A stretch of 64,000 nt of DNA, from contig NC_081555.1 of the NCBI RefSeq assembly GCF_963082655.1, positions 180,584,151 through 180,648,150 on the forward strand, given 5' to 3'. A program made the position numbers and the translations under genes. This document shows, in pieces, positions 22,000-35,649 of this stretch (position 1 is the first letter of the stretch; each line of letters begins with the position of its first letter). The DNA is from Stomoxys calcitrans (Eukaryota > Arthropoda > Insecta > Diptera > Muscidae). The notes under the pieces were generated by a model. The model searched no databases and was not told where the DNA came from. It worked only from the letters and a program-made list of their open reading frames with translations.

Positions 22000-24740
22000 A
22001 TCTGAACATAGTATAAAAATTTTATTGACTTAAAAAAAACTTTTCAAACAAGGTGTTAATTGCTTCAAACATTTTTGACATAGAAATTCGATTTTCTTTT
22101 GTATCAATGCAAGTGATTGTTAAACATATTTTTAATTGAACGAATTAAATTGCTATTTTAAAGTACAAATTGTGCATTAATAACGATTATATCGAGGGCT
22201 TCCCGCGAAAATGGTGTATGCGATAAAATCAAAATTTTACAGGAGGCTGTTTAAAGAATAACATTTGATAGATGGACACAAGATTTATTATTGGACGTCT
22301 ACTAAACCATATTTATGCAAACGAAAAATAATATTTTTAATATTTACTGTATAAAGTCTAGTACTGACCAATGCTGCCGTTTTTGGTAGGTTCCTATCTA
22401 CCAAAATTGCTAGGTTTTTATTCCCTTGGTAGTTTAACCTCAAGTTTTGGTAGGTTTTTCCAACATAAAAAAGTACTTACTGAAAAAATCTTGTATTCGT
22501 TAAGAGTGCAGAAAAAAACCACGGATGTCGAGGGGCCAAATACTATTACAAGTGGTCTCACTACTTTAAGCTTCAGTAAGATATTAACTGTAACTTGTAC
22601 GAGTGTTAAGGGATCTCTTCAAAATTTCGCAAATTCTGGGTAGAAAATGCGGCTTTTTTGCCATAATCGGAAAACAGGCCTATATGACAGCTGCATACCA
22701 ATATGGTCAGATCTGGCCCATGCTCAGATGTTGAGAGGTCCATGCAATTCACTGCAACGGCAAAATGGGTAGTAAGAGCGCACTTCAATCGGGACATTTA
22801 AATAGGGAGTTCGCTTTATCCAAACTGACACGATTGTACATTGAAATCGGGTCACAAATATGACTTTATGGACACAAGATTTATTATCGGGACTTCTCAA
22901 CAGACTGACGGACATGTCTCCATCCTTTATGAATAACGACGCTTCTGTACTTTGTAGCGTTGAAAAAGTACAATATGATGTGTTACAAATGGAAGGGCAA
23001 GTGGCTTACTTTTCGATGGTGGGTATAAAATCATATATCGCAGTTTTGTCTTGTAGGACATTTGGTAGGAAATAATTTTCTTGAGTGGCAACACTAGTAT
23101 TAACTTCGATCTGTCAAAACGCATTATAAAAAAAATTGTGACGAAGAAACTGCGAACACAATAGTAGCGACATGTCGCTGCGCCAATATAAATTTCGCCA
23201 ATGTAATTAAATGCTCACGAAAGGGGCGTCACACAACTCTGCTTCAATGCTGTTGTCTTAGTTGTTGTTCGACTTTTGTTTGTGTTTTGGAAAAGCCAAG
23301 GGTCCGTCGTATTTCGCAATATTTTATTAGGCATTTCGGTTCGAATGAAGTCAGTACTGGGCTTAACGGGATTTTATGTCGCTTTTATAATTGTTTGCGG
23401 TGACGCTGGAAGCCTAGTTTGTCAGCAAAATGGCGGTTATATCATCATGTTACATTTAAGTACATATAGTATTTTCGATCCACTTTTCTTGAAATTTGAC
23501 ACAGGTTTTTATTTACTTGGTAGAAATTTGCCAAAATCATTAAATCCAGCTTTTTTCGCTAAATGGTCCTAAAATATGAAGAAAAAATTTTTTGTTGTTG
23601 TAGTGGCTTGGAAAATACAAAAAAAATATATATATTCAAAATATTTAAAAAAATTCTTACGACAAATTATCCATATATAAAATTTCATCAAAATCGGACA
23701 ACGAAATCGAGGGTCAGGCGTAATGGGTTTAAATGTTATCCTTAAAAATATTTATTGAAATTTGATATGCCCATCATTAAACTTATACGTCTTTAAGACT
23801 GGTACTATATTCGCTGTTCGCGATATTTTTAATCGATTACTTTTTTAGATAATAGATTTTAAAGCAAAACAAAAAATGCTGATTTCATTAAGTAGGACAT
23901 TCCCTCATTACTTATGGTAAAAATTTAATAAAATTGTTATTTTATCATTGTTATTTAGGTAGTGTTTCAGTTATCGCGTTATGGGGTTTCAACGGTGAAA
24001 CGAACATATTTCAAATCTACATTAAGTTTTTTGAATAAAGCTGATAGTGTAGGTGTAAGGTATTATTTACCTTACTATCTCATTCTTTCACATCACGGAA
24101 AAAATTAAAGACTAAGTTCAATTAGGAAATTTGCTGAATTTGGTCCTATGAAGGAGCTTGTATTATTGATTAAGAATTTTGCAATTTAGATTTATGAAAA
24201 GCTCAAAAATCCAATTAAAGTGGTTATTCACGTCATAAACCAATTATTTGAGAGTTACCCATTCTTTTAAGCAACTTTTTTTTACTGTTTTAATAGAAAT
24301 AAATAATTTATATTTTTCATATGAATAAAAAACTGTTTATTGCATTGGATTAAATTGCGTATAAAACATGAAATATATTGTATAAAATATATATAAACTT
24401 ATTTAATATTCGAAAAAAGAAGAAAAATTGTCGTTTCCATTATGGGAGGTTCATAGTTGCATTGATAATTTTTTACACTGAAATTCTATATTGCCTTAAA
24501 TCATGGTATGTGAAAGGTAAAAATACGTATGTTTAACATGTTTTTAATAGAACGAATTAAAATTGTTATTTAATAGCATTAACGGTATGTATCCGTTTCT
24601 ACAAAAAGCAAGATGATATGGTGTTCTCTTTCACACAGATGTAATCCGAACAGAAGTGCAAATTAGTCAAATATATGTACGCATACACCAGTAAATGGAA
24701 AAATAACCCATAGAACCATATTTTCATTTTGTATCCCTGT
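22000..24740. other. Non-coding DNA with decayed repeats
   Basis: Contains TTTTGGTAGG repeats flanking 22370-23075 and a decayed family A copy (about 22505-23035, ending CGATGGTGGGTATAAAATC). The phrase TGGACACAAGATTTATTAT occurs twice, near 22273 and 22868. An ORF at 23276-23572 shows no recognisable domain and I do not call it a gene. The rest is AT-rich and unremarkable. Confidence 0.4.
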
Positions 24741-24744
24741 TGTA

Positions 24745-25610
24745 ACTCGTTTAACAAAGCCAGACCGAATCTTATATACCCTCCACCGTGGATCGCATTT
24801 GTCGAGTTCTTTTCCCGGTATCCCTTTTTAGGCAAATAAAGGATAAAAGAAAAGAATGGCTATGCTACTGGAGATATATCAAGTTATGCTCCGATTCGGA
24901 CCATAATTGAATGGAATATGGGAGATCATTGTAGAAGTCATTGTGTAAAATTTCAGGCAAATCGAATAAGTATTGCGCACTTTAGGGCCTCAAGATATAA
25001 AATCAGGATATCGCTTTATATGGCAACTATATCAGGTTATACATTGATTTGAACCATACTTAGCACAGTTCTTCGAAGTCATAACAAAAGACGTCATGCA
25101 AAATCTCAGCCAAATCAATAAGAATTGCGCCCTTTAGAGGTTCGAGAAGTCTAGACCCCAGATCGGTTTATATGACAGCTATAACAGGTTATCGACCGAT
25201 TTAAAACACACTTACTACAGTTGTTAGAAATCACTACCAAACACCTCATGCAAAATTACAGCCAAATCGGATGCGAATTACGCTCTCTATTGGCTCAAGA
25301 AGTCAAGGCCCTAGATCGGTTTATATGGTAGCTATATCAAAACATGGAACGGTATGACCCATTTACAATCCCAACTGACCCACACTAATAAGAAGTAATT
25401 ATGGAAAATTTCCAGCGGCTAGCTTTACCCCCTCGAAAGATAGCGTGCTTTCGACAGACAGACGGACGGTCGGTCACGGCTAGATCGACAAAAAATGTCG
25501 TGACGATCAAGAATATATATACGTGGGCTCTGAGACAAATATTTCGAGGAGTTACAAACAGAATGACGAAATCAGTATACCCCCATCCTATGGTGGAGGG
25601 TATAAAAAAC
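24745..25610 (+). repeat. Near full-length family A repeat, type II units
   Basis: The head is recognisable (AGACCGAATCTTATATACCC, TCCACCGTGGATCGCATTTG, GTCGAGTTCTTTTCCCGG). Then come diverged 150-base units with GCCAAATC and CGGTTTATATGG phrases. The tail follows: GCGTGCTTTCGACAGACAGA, GGCTAGATCGAC, AATATATATACGTGG, then CCCCCATCCTATGGTGGAGG with GTATAAAA. Plus orientation, no protein. Confidence 0.85.
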
Positions 25611-26139
25611 AATGTTACACAGTGACCAACCTTGATTCTTTATATATTAAGCAATTGATTCCCACAAACACAGTATCGTTTACCAAGCAAGAGATTTTAT
25701 TATGTTTTGATGTAGATAACGTCTTTAGAGTTTGTACAATTTCCATTTTCACCGCTGTCGCGTATTTCAACACAGTTTTACGCAGACAAATATATTAAAA
25801 TATTTTACAAAATTGAAAAGAATATTTTAAAATGGCGTCTATATTTTAAATAAAACGCTAAACCCCACTTTTTTGCGTTGACAAGGATAACAATGTGACG
25901 CCGTCAATTCTTAATAGCCTCCTTTGTGTGGCATTAAATTGATACTCAAAGGTATTAAAAGTACTTGCCTTTAACACAACTAAAGTAATACCAGCCAGTT
26001 TTGGCAGATACTGTCTTGTAATCCTGTCCTAAATTTTAATATTCAAGCCAGAGATGACAAAATTAATTCAAAGATGCCCAATTTCTTAAGGAAGCCTTTC
26101 CTTTGTTGCAAGTTTTTTCTTAATATTACAGAATTTTTA
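25611..26139. other. Non-coding DNA between two family A repeats
   Basis: No recognised gene or repeat. Confidence 0.4.
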
Positions 26140-27837
26140 TTCTCACCACCGAAGGATGGGGGTATATTCATTTTGTCATTTCGTTTGTAACACATCTAAG
26201 TATCAATTTCCGACCATATAAAGTATATATATTCTTGATCAGCGTAAAAATCTGAGATGATCTAGCCATGTCCGTCCGTCTGTCTGTTGAAATCACGATA
26301 CTGTCTTTAAAAATAGAAATATTGAGCTGAAACTTTGCACACATTCTTTTTTTTGTCCATAAGTAGGTTAAGTTCGAAGATGGACTATATCGGACTATAT
26401 ATTGATATAGCTCCCATATAGACCGATCGGCCGATTTAGGGCCTGAGACCCACAAAAGCCACATTTATTATCCGATTTAGCTGAAATTTGGGACAGTGAG
26501 TTGTGTTAGGCCCTTCGACATCCTTCGTCAATTTGACCCAGATCGGTCCAGATTGAATATAGCTGTCATATAGACGGATCCGCCGATTTAGAGTCTTAGG
26601 CCCATAAAAGCCACATTTATTATCCGATTTTGCTGAAATTTGGAACAGTGAGATGTTTAGGCCACACGACATCTTCCTTCAATTTGGCTCAGATGGGCTC
26701 ATATTTGGATATAGCTGCCATATAGACCGATCTCTCGATTAAAGGTTTTGGGCCCATAAAAGGCGCATTTATTGTCCTATGTCTCCAAAATTTGGGACAG
26801 TGAGTTTTGTAAGGCCCTTCGACATTCTTCTTCAATTTGGCTCAAATCGGTCCAGATTTGGTTTTAGGCCTATAAAAGGCGCATTTATTGTCCAATTTCC
26901 CCGAAATTTGGGATAGTGAGTTGTGTTAGGCTCTTCGGCATTTTTCTGCAATTTGGTCAAGATCGGTCCCGATTTGAATATAGCTGCCAAGATCGGTCCC
27001 GATTTGAATATAGCTGCCATATAGACCTATATCTCGATTTTAGGTTTTGGGCCCATAAAAGGCGCATTTATTGTCCGATGTCGACGAAATTTGGGACAGT
27101 GAGTTGTGTTAGGCTCTTCGACATTTTTCTGCAATTTGGCCAAGATCGGTCCAGATTTGGACATAGTTGCCATATAGACCGATCTCTTGATTTAAGGTTT
27201 TGGGGCCATAAAAGGCGCATTTATTGTCCGATTTCTCCGAAATTTGGGACAGTGAGCTGTGTTATACTCTTCGACATTTTTCTGCAATTTGGCCAAGATC
27301 GGTCCAGATTTGGACATAGTTGCCATGTAGACCGATCTCTTGATTTAAGGTTTTGGGGCCATAAAAGGCGCATTTATTGTCCGATTTCTCCGAAATTTGG
27401 GACAGTGGGTTGTGTTATACTCTTCGACATTTTTCTTCAACTTGGCCCAAATCGGTCCAGATTTGGATATAGCTGCCATATAGACCGATATCTCGATTTA
27501 ATCTCGATTATAAATGCGCCATTTATGGCCGATTTTATTGAAATTTGACACAGTGAATGTTAGGCCTTTCGACATCTGTATCGTATATTGTTCAGATCGG
27601 TTTATTTTTAGATATAGCTGTTAAAAAGACCAATATTTTGTTATACACAATTGAACAATGACTTGTACTTATTAGTATTTGGTCTTAATCGAAACATATT
27701 TCGATATAACTGCTGTGGGGCATAAGGTATGCGTTTAAACCGGACTTTGACGAAAGGTGGTTTACATATATACCCGAGGTGGTTTACATATATACCCGAG
27801 GTTCGGCCCGGCCGAACTTAACGCCTTTTTACTCGTT
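26140..27837 (-). repeat. Family A repeat with array of ~153-bp type I units
   Basis: On the plus strand the region starts with the inverted tail (CACCGAAGGATGGGGGTATA), followed by about seven tandem units. Each unit carries TTTATTGTCCGATTTC, AAATTTGGGACAGTGAG, TTAGGC(T/C)CTTCGACAT, GATCGGTCCAGATTTGGA and GCCATATAGACCGAT at about 150-base spacing. It ends with the inverted head GAGGTTCGGCCCGGCCGAAC. Because one unit is about 51 codons, a 210-codon ORF (26916-27548) crosses it without being a gene. There is a 30-base tandem duplication at 26958-27017 and a 22-base one at about 27755-27798. Confidence 0.9.
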
Positions 27838-27839
27838 TC

Positions 27840-29689
27840 AATTACGATCGATGATGAAATTTTTGCATTTTCAATTAAAAAAATAATTGATTCAATAATT
27901 TTTTTTAATTGTTTATTCGATATTTCGTCTACCGAATAAAGAATCAAATATATATACAAAAAAATACCTCGAGCTCGAATATTCAATAAGAAACTAATGC
28001 AACCTTAAAATGGGGCTCGGTTTGCTATTAAAATTCAAATCCGAAATTAGGCCACAAATTTAGTGTACTCGTATAGCGAGTTAAGATGATGGAAATCATC
28101 TTTACTTTGCAGATTCGCAATCATTAGCACAATCGTGCGATGAAGGACAGAACTTTGTTAACTATTTCTTGAAGGGGTCTTAAGAGGAGTGTTTTGAATG
28201 TAATTGCACAAGCAAATGTCCCTAATTGTGGTGGTTAAATTTCTTAATGCGAAGATGTTTCCATGTAACCAAGCATTAGTGGCTCGAAGTCGAACAGCGT
28301 TAAATGTATTTCGAATATTGATTGCAAATTTTGTATTGTATTGCATTAAATCATAAACAAGGAGGGAAGTATTTAATTCGATTCATCTGTGGTTACCCTA
28401 AAGTACTCAAATATCGGTTTAACTTTGTATACTTCCTCCCACTTGTTATTGTGGTCGTTTGTTTCGTTGTGTTTGTTTATTTAGTTTAATGTGGCATTTC
28501 ATAATCTCTTCCCACTCTTCTGAATCAAAGGAAGCGGAACACTTGATCGAGTTGCTCGAAAGGGGGCGTCAAAGGACACACCGCATTGAAGGGCAAGACA
28601 TTATCAGCCTGACAAGGATTTAGTATTTATTAAACTTATCCAAAAGTTTTTTTTTCTTTGTATCAATCTGGAGAAACGGTAGTTGTTTCTTGTTAACCGG
28701 GCTTTTCATTGTCATGACAGCTCAACAATGGAGTTTACAACAATTATCGGAGGCTATTCACTCTGGTCTCTAAGGACACGGAGGGGAGAGAGAGATTTTG
28801 AGGTCACCCATGGTGGTGGCAGTGAATGAAGATGTTCGAAGCTGGTCAATTAATGGAAAAGCCATCTGTCGTTTATTACGATTCTTGTCAAAATGTTATT
28901 GTGGCAAATTTGTTTGAGAGTCCTCCTGTGAGGCCCAACAACCCACTGGAACAGAATGTGCAATTTCTGTGGTTTTACAAATCACTGGCGACCACACATC
29001 CAAGAGGAATTTCCTTGACGTATTATTGCTTGGCTCCCGCATTGAGCAAATGAATGGAATTGAAAATCTCTTTGAATTCGTTTAACCTTTCTCTTTGGGG
29101 TTTGTTCGATGCCCCGAAAAACATCCTCATTGATAGACAATAGCGTGAAACGGAACAGAATGCTAGCAAGGAAACGAGACCATCACCACCACCAACATCA
29201 CCGTCGCAATATTTGGCGGTGTTGGAACAGCGTGTAGTCTTTTATAATTTACAGCATGTGGCATGTGTCGAGTGCTTCTTGTTTGGCGGATTTGGTTTTG
29301 CTGCTGCTGTTCTGCAAAGTGAAATGAATTCCACCGAGACCCGGAATGCGACCAAGCATGAGAGTTAAAAGGTAATACAAAATCTATTAGTGTTTCAGTT
29401 TCCTTTTCGCCAGTAAACAATAAACCCTCCCACTGGCCCAACAGGCACACAGACAGACAGACAGAGAGGAGGACAAGACACATCTATGCAAACACCATAC
29501 TTGTTCATACAAGCATCGAAGAGCAGTGTAAACATGTAATTGGAAACCTGTTGGTTGCTTCATGCTTCCCATTCGAATAATGCGGCCTGTGCGAAACCAA
29601 ACGCTACGCAATTCACAAATCCGAGAACGTGGCTTTTTTTTTAAAAAGACGTTGAACAGTGGTTAGAGTGGAATTTAATGCAAACAAGT
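27840..29689. other. Non-coding DNA
   Basis: AT-rich with AATTGATTCAATAATT-like repeats at 27840-27950, then sequence of higher complexity (28440-29640) with CACACAGACAGACAGACAG at 29446-29464. Short ORFs lack domains. It could be intergenic or part of a long intron. Confidence 0.4.
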
Positions 29690-30230
29690 GAAAGCGTACA
29701 AAGTTCGGCCGGGCCGAATCTTGGGAACCCAACACCATTGATTATGCTAAAAATTTGTGCAAAATAAATTAAGTTGAAGGTCATAATTTTATTCTACATA
29801 CCATACTTCGGTCAAACCAGCAAAAAATTAAACTTCTAGGAACCGAACAAGGATGATGGAGAGACCGCTTAACATGAGAGCTTATTCAGTTTATAGACCA
29901 ATTTAGACCGTACTTGGCACAGTTGTTGGAAGTCGTTACAAAACACTTTGTGAAAAATTTTAGCTAAATCGCGCAAAAATTGCGGCTTCTAGGGGCTCAA
30001 GAAGTCAAATCGGTAGATCGGTTATATCTAAATCTTAACCGATATGGCCCATTTGCAATCCCCAACGACCTACATCAATAGTAAGTATATGTGCAAAATT
30101 TCAAGTTGCTAGCATTACGCGTTCCACCGCTATCGTGATTTTGACAAACGAACGGACGGATATGGCTAGATCGACTCAGAACGTCGAGACGATGAAGAAT
30201 ATATATATACGTTATTGGGTATATCCGTCT
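29690..30230 (+). repeat. Family A repeat with intact head
   Basis: CAAGTGAAAGCGTACAAAGT, then TCGGCCGGGCCGAATCTTGG and ACCCAACACCATTGAT form the head. Type II units and the GACGGATATGGCTAGATCGA tail piece follow. The last part of the tail is missing. Confidence 0.8.
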
Positions 30231-30544
30231 AAGACCTTGGTAAAGGCAAATTATAATTGCCTGTGCATGAGTTTCCAGCCCCTGAGAAGTGTTAATTATT
30301 ATATTACTCAGTTAATAACATGAAATGATTAATGGTAATTTGTTACTGCCCGGTTTAATATCCTAGGTTCTAGGCGGTCGCCTTGTGGTAGAAATATCCC
30401 CAAACTATATATCTGCCACTAAGCATAATCTTCCCCCTGACATGTAGCCAGTCTACAGGCGTTGACAGGCTATCGATATACTCGACTCTGGTAACAAAAT
30501 TTATTGTTAGAACAAATTTCATTGTCATTCGGTCTTAATAGAAA

Positions 30545-32362
30545 ACTAGCTCTACCGGGCCCGCTCCGCTGCGCCTCTTTTACTTTATATGGAACAAAAT
30601 TATCCTTTGAATATTTATTTTCGACAATTAAAGAGCTTTTAGCGAAATACCATGCTACGAAAATAGTATATGCATATCGCTTGACTAACAGTACAACAAT
30701 AAAAGTGCTTTTATCTGAATTCCATATGATATTTTTTGGACCACGAATTCACTGCGAGGGGTTTAATGCCAATCCAAAAAGACTTTATTTCCGCCCGATA
30801 TTCTTATGATGTCCGATTTAGGATTGTTTACGGGGGTGAGGTGGTCCCCTAGGTACTTGGCCCCCTATCAGCATGGTGCTCTCTCAAGTACCATTTATTT
30901 AAACCCGATATTGCCATTGGTTAAAGTAGAGTTTATAGGATGAGGCATCTCCCAAACCTTGACCCCAAAGTTGGTTATCAAATTAGATTTCTAATCTCAA
31001 ATACCTTTCATTTGAGCCACATATTGGCATGGTTGGCAAATGTTTACCCTTTGGGGGTTTTTGGGGAAAGAGCGGTGCCCCAAATACATGGTCCCACATT
31101 TAGATAGTCGTATTCTACTCCCAAATACCATTATTTGAGCCCCATATTGCGATGGTCAGTAAATAATTGCGGTTTGTGGTCTATTTTGGGAAAGGGATAG
31201 ACCCCGAAAAAATTGGTCCCGAAAGTGAATCAATTTCAAGCTCTACTCTCCATTACCTTTCATATGAGGCCCACATTGATATGTTCGGTATATATGCCCG
31301 ATTTAGGAGCATTTAGGACATGCGGTGGTCCCCCAAACACTAAGCCCTGAAAATATAACAGCAACGTGCTCTATTCTCATGTATCTATATATCATTTATT
31401 TGAACCCCATATTGGTATTGGCCTCGAAATTAGATATGAAATTCGTTTTCTAATCTCAAATACTTTACATTTAAACCCCTTATTGCAAAAGTCACCAAAT
31501 ATGTCTGGTTTGGGGTATGGGCCCCAAAAACTATCAATATCGAGCTCCAATGACCCAATTTATCTTGGTGAGCAAATACGTCCTATTTGGGGGTTGTTAT
31601 CGTGGTAGGATGTCCCCTAGACAGTTGGTCCCGAATGTTGATATAAGCTTCGTGGTCTACTTTCAAACACCTTATAATTTGAGCCCCTTATTTTCATAGT
31701 CGACAAACATGACCGGTTTTGGGGTGTTTTGGGGGTGGGGTGGCCCCATAGACACTTTCCCGGATATTTGTATCAAATTCGTGCTATACTCAAATTGCTA
31801 TGGTCGTAAATTTGTCCTATTTGGGGATGTTTTGTGGGGAGGGACGGCCTTCCAAATACTTAGTCCCAGATTTGGATATCAGATTCGTATTCTACACTCA
31901 AATACCTTTTATTTAAGTCCCATATTGCCGTGGTCAGTAAATAAGTCCAGGTTGGGGGGGGGGGGGGGGGAGAGTGTATTGGGGAAGGGTGGGCGCCCAG
32001 AAACGTAGCCCAAATTTGGATATCAGATTCGCATTTTACTCGCAAATACCTTTCATTTGAGTCCCATATTGCCATGGTCGGTAAATATGACCGATTTAGG
32101 GGTGTTTTGGGGGTTGGGGTGGCCCCCCAAACACTTGGTCCGATAATTGGATATCAGATACGTTTTCTAATCTTAAACACCTTTCATTCGAATTAGATAT
32201 TGTCGTGATTGGTCTATATATATATTTGGTAAGGTTTGGGGTGGGGCGGCCCCCCTAGGTACCCCATCTGAAATTGGATACCAAATTTTTGTTTTTAGGT
32301 TACTGAGTCTATGAGGAACACACAAACAAACAAACAAACACAAATTGACTTTTTTATATATA
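30545..32362 (+). repeat. Composite repeat family C, copy 1 (~130-bp units)
   Basis: The head is ACCGGGCCCGCTCCGCTGCG. The body has diverged tandem units of roughly 130 bases with GTGTTTTGGGGGTGGGGTGG, ATTTGGATATCAGATTCGTA and AATACCTTTCATTTGAG. The tail is GAGTCTATGAGGAACACACA followed by (CAAA)n and TTTTTTATATATAGG. A run of 18 G is at about 31953-31970. A second copy begins immediately after the tail. Confidence 0.8.
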
Positions 32363-33985
32363 GGGTCCGCTCCGTTGTACCTTCTTTAACTCTCTTTTTA
32401 AGGTGGGGACACTTCATCCTGAATGTGGATATTGGATTCGTGCCAATGTGGCCTATGACGCTGAACGCGTTCGAATCCTGGCGAGAACATCGGACAAAGC
32501 GGTGTTTATTGCAAAATACAATGCCATGCATGATCATTAAAAAAATTTTTCCTAAAGAGGTGCAGCACTGTGGGACGCCGTTCGAACACGGCTAAAAAAA
32601 AAGGTCCCTTATTATTGAGTTTAAACTTGAATCGGAAAGCACTCATTGATGTATGAAAATTTGCCCCTTCTCGGTTCCTGATGGTAATGTTCTTCCTTAG
32701 GGTAATGTTCTCATTAGGAGAAGGATGGCACCTCAGACATTTCGACTCAATATTCGTTCTTTATTCCCAAAGGAAATGGAGTTCAGTTTAGGGGGTGCTT
32801 TTAAGCGTACTGTATTTGTTGCCCTTATTGAGCCCATCGGACCACTTTCGGATATGTGTGGCGTTTTTGGGGTAAGGGGGAGGGTCTGCCTCCACCCACC
32901 TATGTTTCCTTCCAGACAAACGTACACATTTTATGAAAATTTTAAGAAAATCGGTTCAGACAAGTATCATGTAGTCATAATGGGTCTAATGGCGTTTTTT
33001 AGGGCTGTCGTGACCCCCTATACTTCGATCTGATTTTGTATGCCAGATTCGAAATCTATTCCCGAATACCTTTCATTTGAGTCCCATATTGAAATAAAAG
33101 TCCTACATGTCTGTTTGGGGGTGTTTTGGGGTAGGGCGGCCCGATGGGTACTTAAACGGAAATTTTAATATCATATTCGTATTCTACTTTCCAATATCTT
33201 TCATTTGATACCTATATTGTCCCGATCGATCCACTTTTGATTTTGGGTTGTTTTTTTGGCATAGGGGGGAGGGTTCGCCCCCCTTCCGATACCGAAAAAT
33301 TATATAACCTATGTTTCCTTCCAGACCATAGGGAACAAACAAATCGAGGCCCATTTATCAGTGATTGGCTAATGTGCCCATTTTGGGCGTTTTTGTGGGG
33401 GTGGGGTGATCCCCTTTATTTCGATATGAATTTGTATGTCAGATTCGTTATCTGCTCCCGCATGCTTTTCATTTGATACCCATATTGTCCTTATCGGTCC
33501 ACTTTTAATTTTGGATGGTGTTTTTGGGGTAACGGTGGAGGGTCCGTCCCCTTCCGTTATCAATAAATTATAAAGCCTATTCCTACTTCCCGACCATATT
33601 CATAATCTACTCCCGAATACCTTTCATTTGAGTCCCATATTGTCATGATCGTCAAATAAACCTATTTTAAGGGGATTTGGGGCTGGGCGCCCCATGTACT
33701 TGGACCCAACCTTTATTATGAAATTCTCTTCTCTTGAATACCATTTATTTGAATTCCATATTGTCCCGATCGGTCCACTTTTATTTTTGGGTAATACTTT
33801 TGTGATAAGGTGGATGGTCCGCTCCCCTCACGATATCAAAAAATTATACAGCCTACGTTTTCTTCCAGACCAACCTACACAATCTGTGAAAATTTCAAGG
33901 TAATCGGTTCGGCCGTTTTTGAGTCTATATGGAACAAACAAACAGACAAACAAACAAACACAAATTAAATTTTATATATAAGATT
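32363..33985 (+). repeat. Composite repeat family C, copy 2, with internal SINE
   Basis: Starts with GGTCCGCTCCGTTGTACCTT directly after the tail of copy 1. It contains a SINE (32448-32690) and the same 130-base units, then ends with GGTTCGGCCGTTTTTGAGTC, GGAACAAACAAACAGACAAA and ATTTTATATATAAG. The inverted copy at 52735-54612 has the same internal order, including the SINE. Confidence 0.8.
32448..32690 (+). repeat. tRNA-derived SINE inside composite family C
   Basis: ATGTGGCCTATGACGCTGAA and GTTCGAATCCTGGCGAGAAC (intact B box), then AAAGAGGTGCAGCACTGTGG, ATTGAGTTTAAACTTGAATC and the 3' end TCCTGATGGTAATGTTCTTC. The A box part is deleted. Confidence 0.75.
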
Positions 33986-34680
33986 TCTTGAAAATTTTGT
34001 TTTTTAGAAAATTGTTAATGAATTTTTGTCTTAAGAAACAATTTTTATTGTTTTTAAAAATACAGTGATTTTTTCCAATGAAAAATTTAAGTGAAATTTT
34101 GAATTGAATTTTTGTATTTATTTGGTATAAATAAAAATATAGTTTTTTGTAGAAAATAATATATAAATATTTTGTCTTTTGAAAAAGTTTACTAAAAGTT
34201 TGTCTATTGGAAAAATTTATTCAAGCTTTGCCTTTTGAAAAATAATTTAATGAAATTGATTCTTTAGAAACAATTTCATTGACATTTAGGAGGCCTGAAC
34301 CTTGGCAAAATTTTGTCCTTAGACAATATCTCATTAAAATTTTGTTTCTATATACAAAAAAAAAAAATAGAAATGAAAGCATGAGTGAAGAATTGAATTG
34401 ATTATTTTTTGGGCCAAGGAGTTAAAAATAACATAAATAAATCAGACAAAATTGATCCTGGTGTAATATGGTGACAGTTGGTGTAGAATATTTGTTATAA
34501 ATAAGTTTTATAAAATTATGACATTTTGTTGAAGTCAAAATAATTCGGAAAGTTGGACAGAGTGTCCTGCTTAGGAGAATATTTCATTAAGATTGTGTCT
34601 TTAGAGAAAATTTCATAAAATGCTGTCTTCAGAAAAAATGTCATTGAAATTTTGTACTTAGAAAAATAATTTCGGGAGGG
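33978..34680. repeat. Degenerate ~30-bp minisatellite
   Basis: Recurring TTTTGTCTTTTGAAAA and AATTTTGTCCTTAG phrases as at 2940-3560, strongest at 33980-34350 and 34590-34680. Confidence 0.5.
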
Positions 34681-35640
34681 TCAGGCGCGGAGGCTATCGT
34701 GACGCGAAGTTCAATGTGGTTAGTCTACTTCGTCAGACTTGTATCGGCCATCGTGAAGAGGCCTTAGGCGAGATTCCTACTACTGTTGAGCATTGTTTAA
34801 CCACTGTGTTACTTACGACCAGAACGTATTATTCCATTATCATTGGAGGATGAAATGTGTTTCGAATATTATGTGAAAGCCTGCTCGCTTTGTATGGCCA
34901 ACATTATGGTTGGCAGAAAATTGTTGACGTTGTGAATAGAGGCCTCCTCACGATGACTGACACAAGTCTGACGAAGTAGACGAACCACAAGTTACTTGGC
35001 CATAGAGCACAGTGTAGAGCTGAAAGTACAACTAAATAGCGACTGGGTATTAAATTTCAAGAGGGCTCGAGGGGTGGTGGGCCATGCAGCGCCGGCACTT
35101 GACGATTATTTTGCTAAACATTGAGGTAAACATTTGCGGCTTCATTCTCGGTGTGCTTTGCTTTGGTGCGATTCCTCCTTTTAAAGTTAATGTGCTCCTT
35201 TGGGCGAGAGTTATTACATTTTCTGCCGTGTCTATTGGGGTATATAAGCGCATGTGTTTGTTCATGTGTGTGTGTGTGTGTGTTTGCCGATTTGTATGGC
35301 ATGCTGCTGACACGAGTCCCCAAGGAATAGAGGAAAATTCATTAAACTCCATTCATTCATTTAATCATTTTCTTTGCTTCCTTTCAAGTCATTCATCCGT
35401 CCGTTTCATTCTGTTTTATTTCATTTGCATTATAAATTCCCTCATTTCCTAGTTGCCTTCTTTCGCTGTACGTCTGACAGTTTGCTTGTCAGTCAGTGGA
35501 AAAGTATACAATTTCCTATTAGCGTTTTTGGCATGGGCTTAGGAGATCTTTGCACCCTCCCCAATAGGGGGTAATATTGAAAGTAATTGTATTTAAACCT
35601 GAATTATGAATGAAAGTGACTTCAAGCAGTTATTTTCTTT
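34681..35640. other. Non-coding DNA with microsatellite
   Basis: Contains a (TG)n run at about 35267-35283. The words GACTTGTATCGGCCATCGTG and GACACAAGTCTGACGAAGTA near 34735 and 34960 suggest a decayed transposon, which I do not identify. Confidence 0.4.
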
Positions 35641-35649
35641 TTGAGAAAA

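Noticed and set aside
23276..23572. 98-codon ORF with hydrophobic stretches
   Set aside because: No recognisable family, located among decayed repeats; length is within chance expectation.
26916..27548. 210-codon ORF with internal ~51-residue repeats
   Set aside because: It is produced by the tandem type I repeat, whose unit length is close to a multiple of three. The inverted copies elsewhere do not keep a frame and no domain is present.
26140..27837. CRISPR-like array
   Set aside because: Units are long tandem repeats without unique spacers, in a eukaryotic context.
31953..31970. Long G run as a functional quadruplex
   Set aside because: It is a homopolymer expansion inside a G-rich family C unit; a matching C run occurs in the inverted copy. 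No gene or promoter is near.
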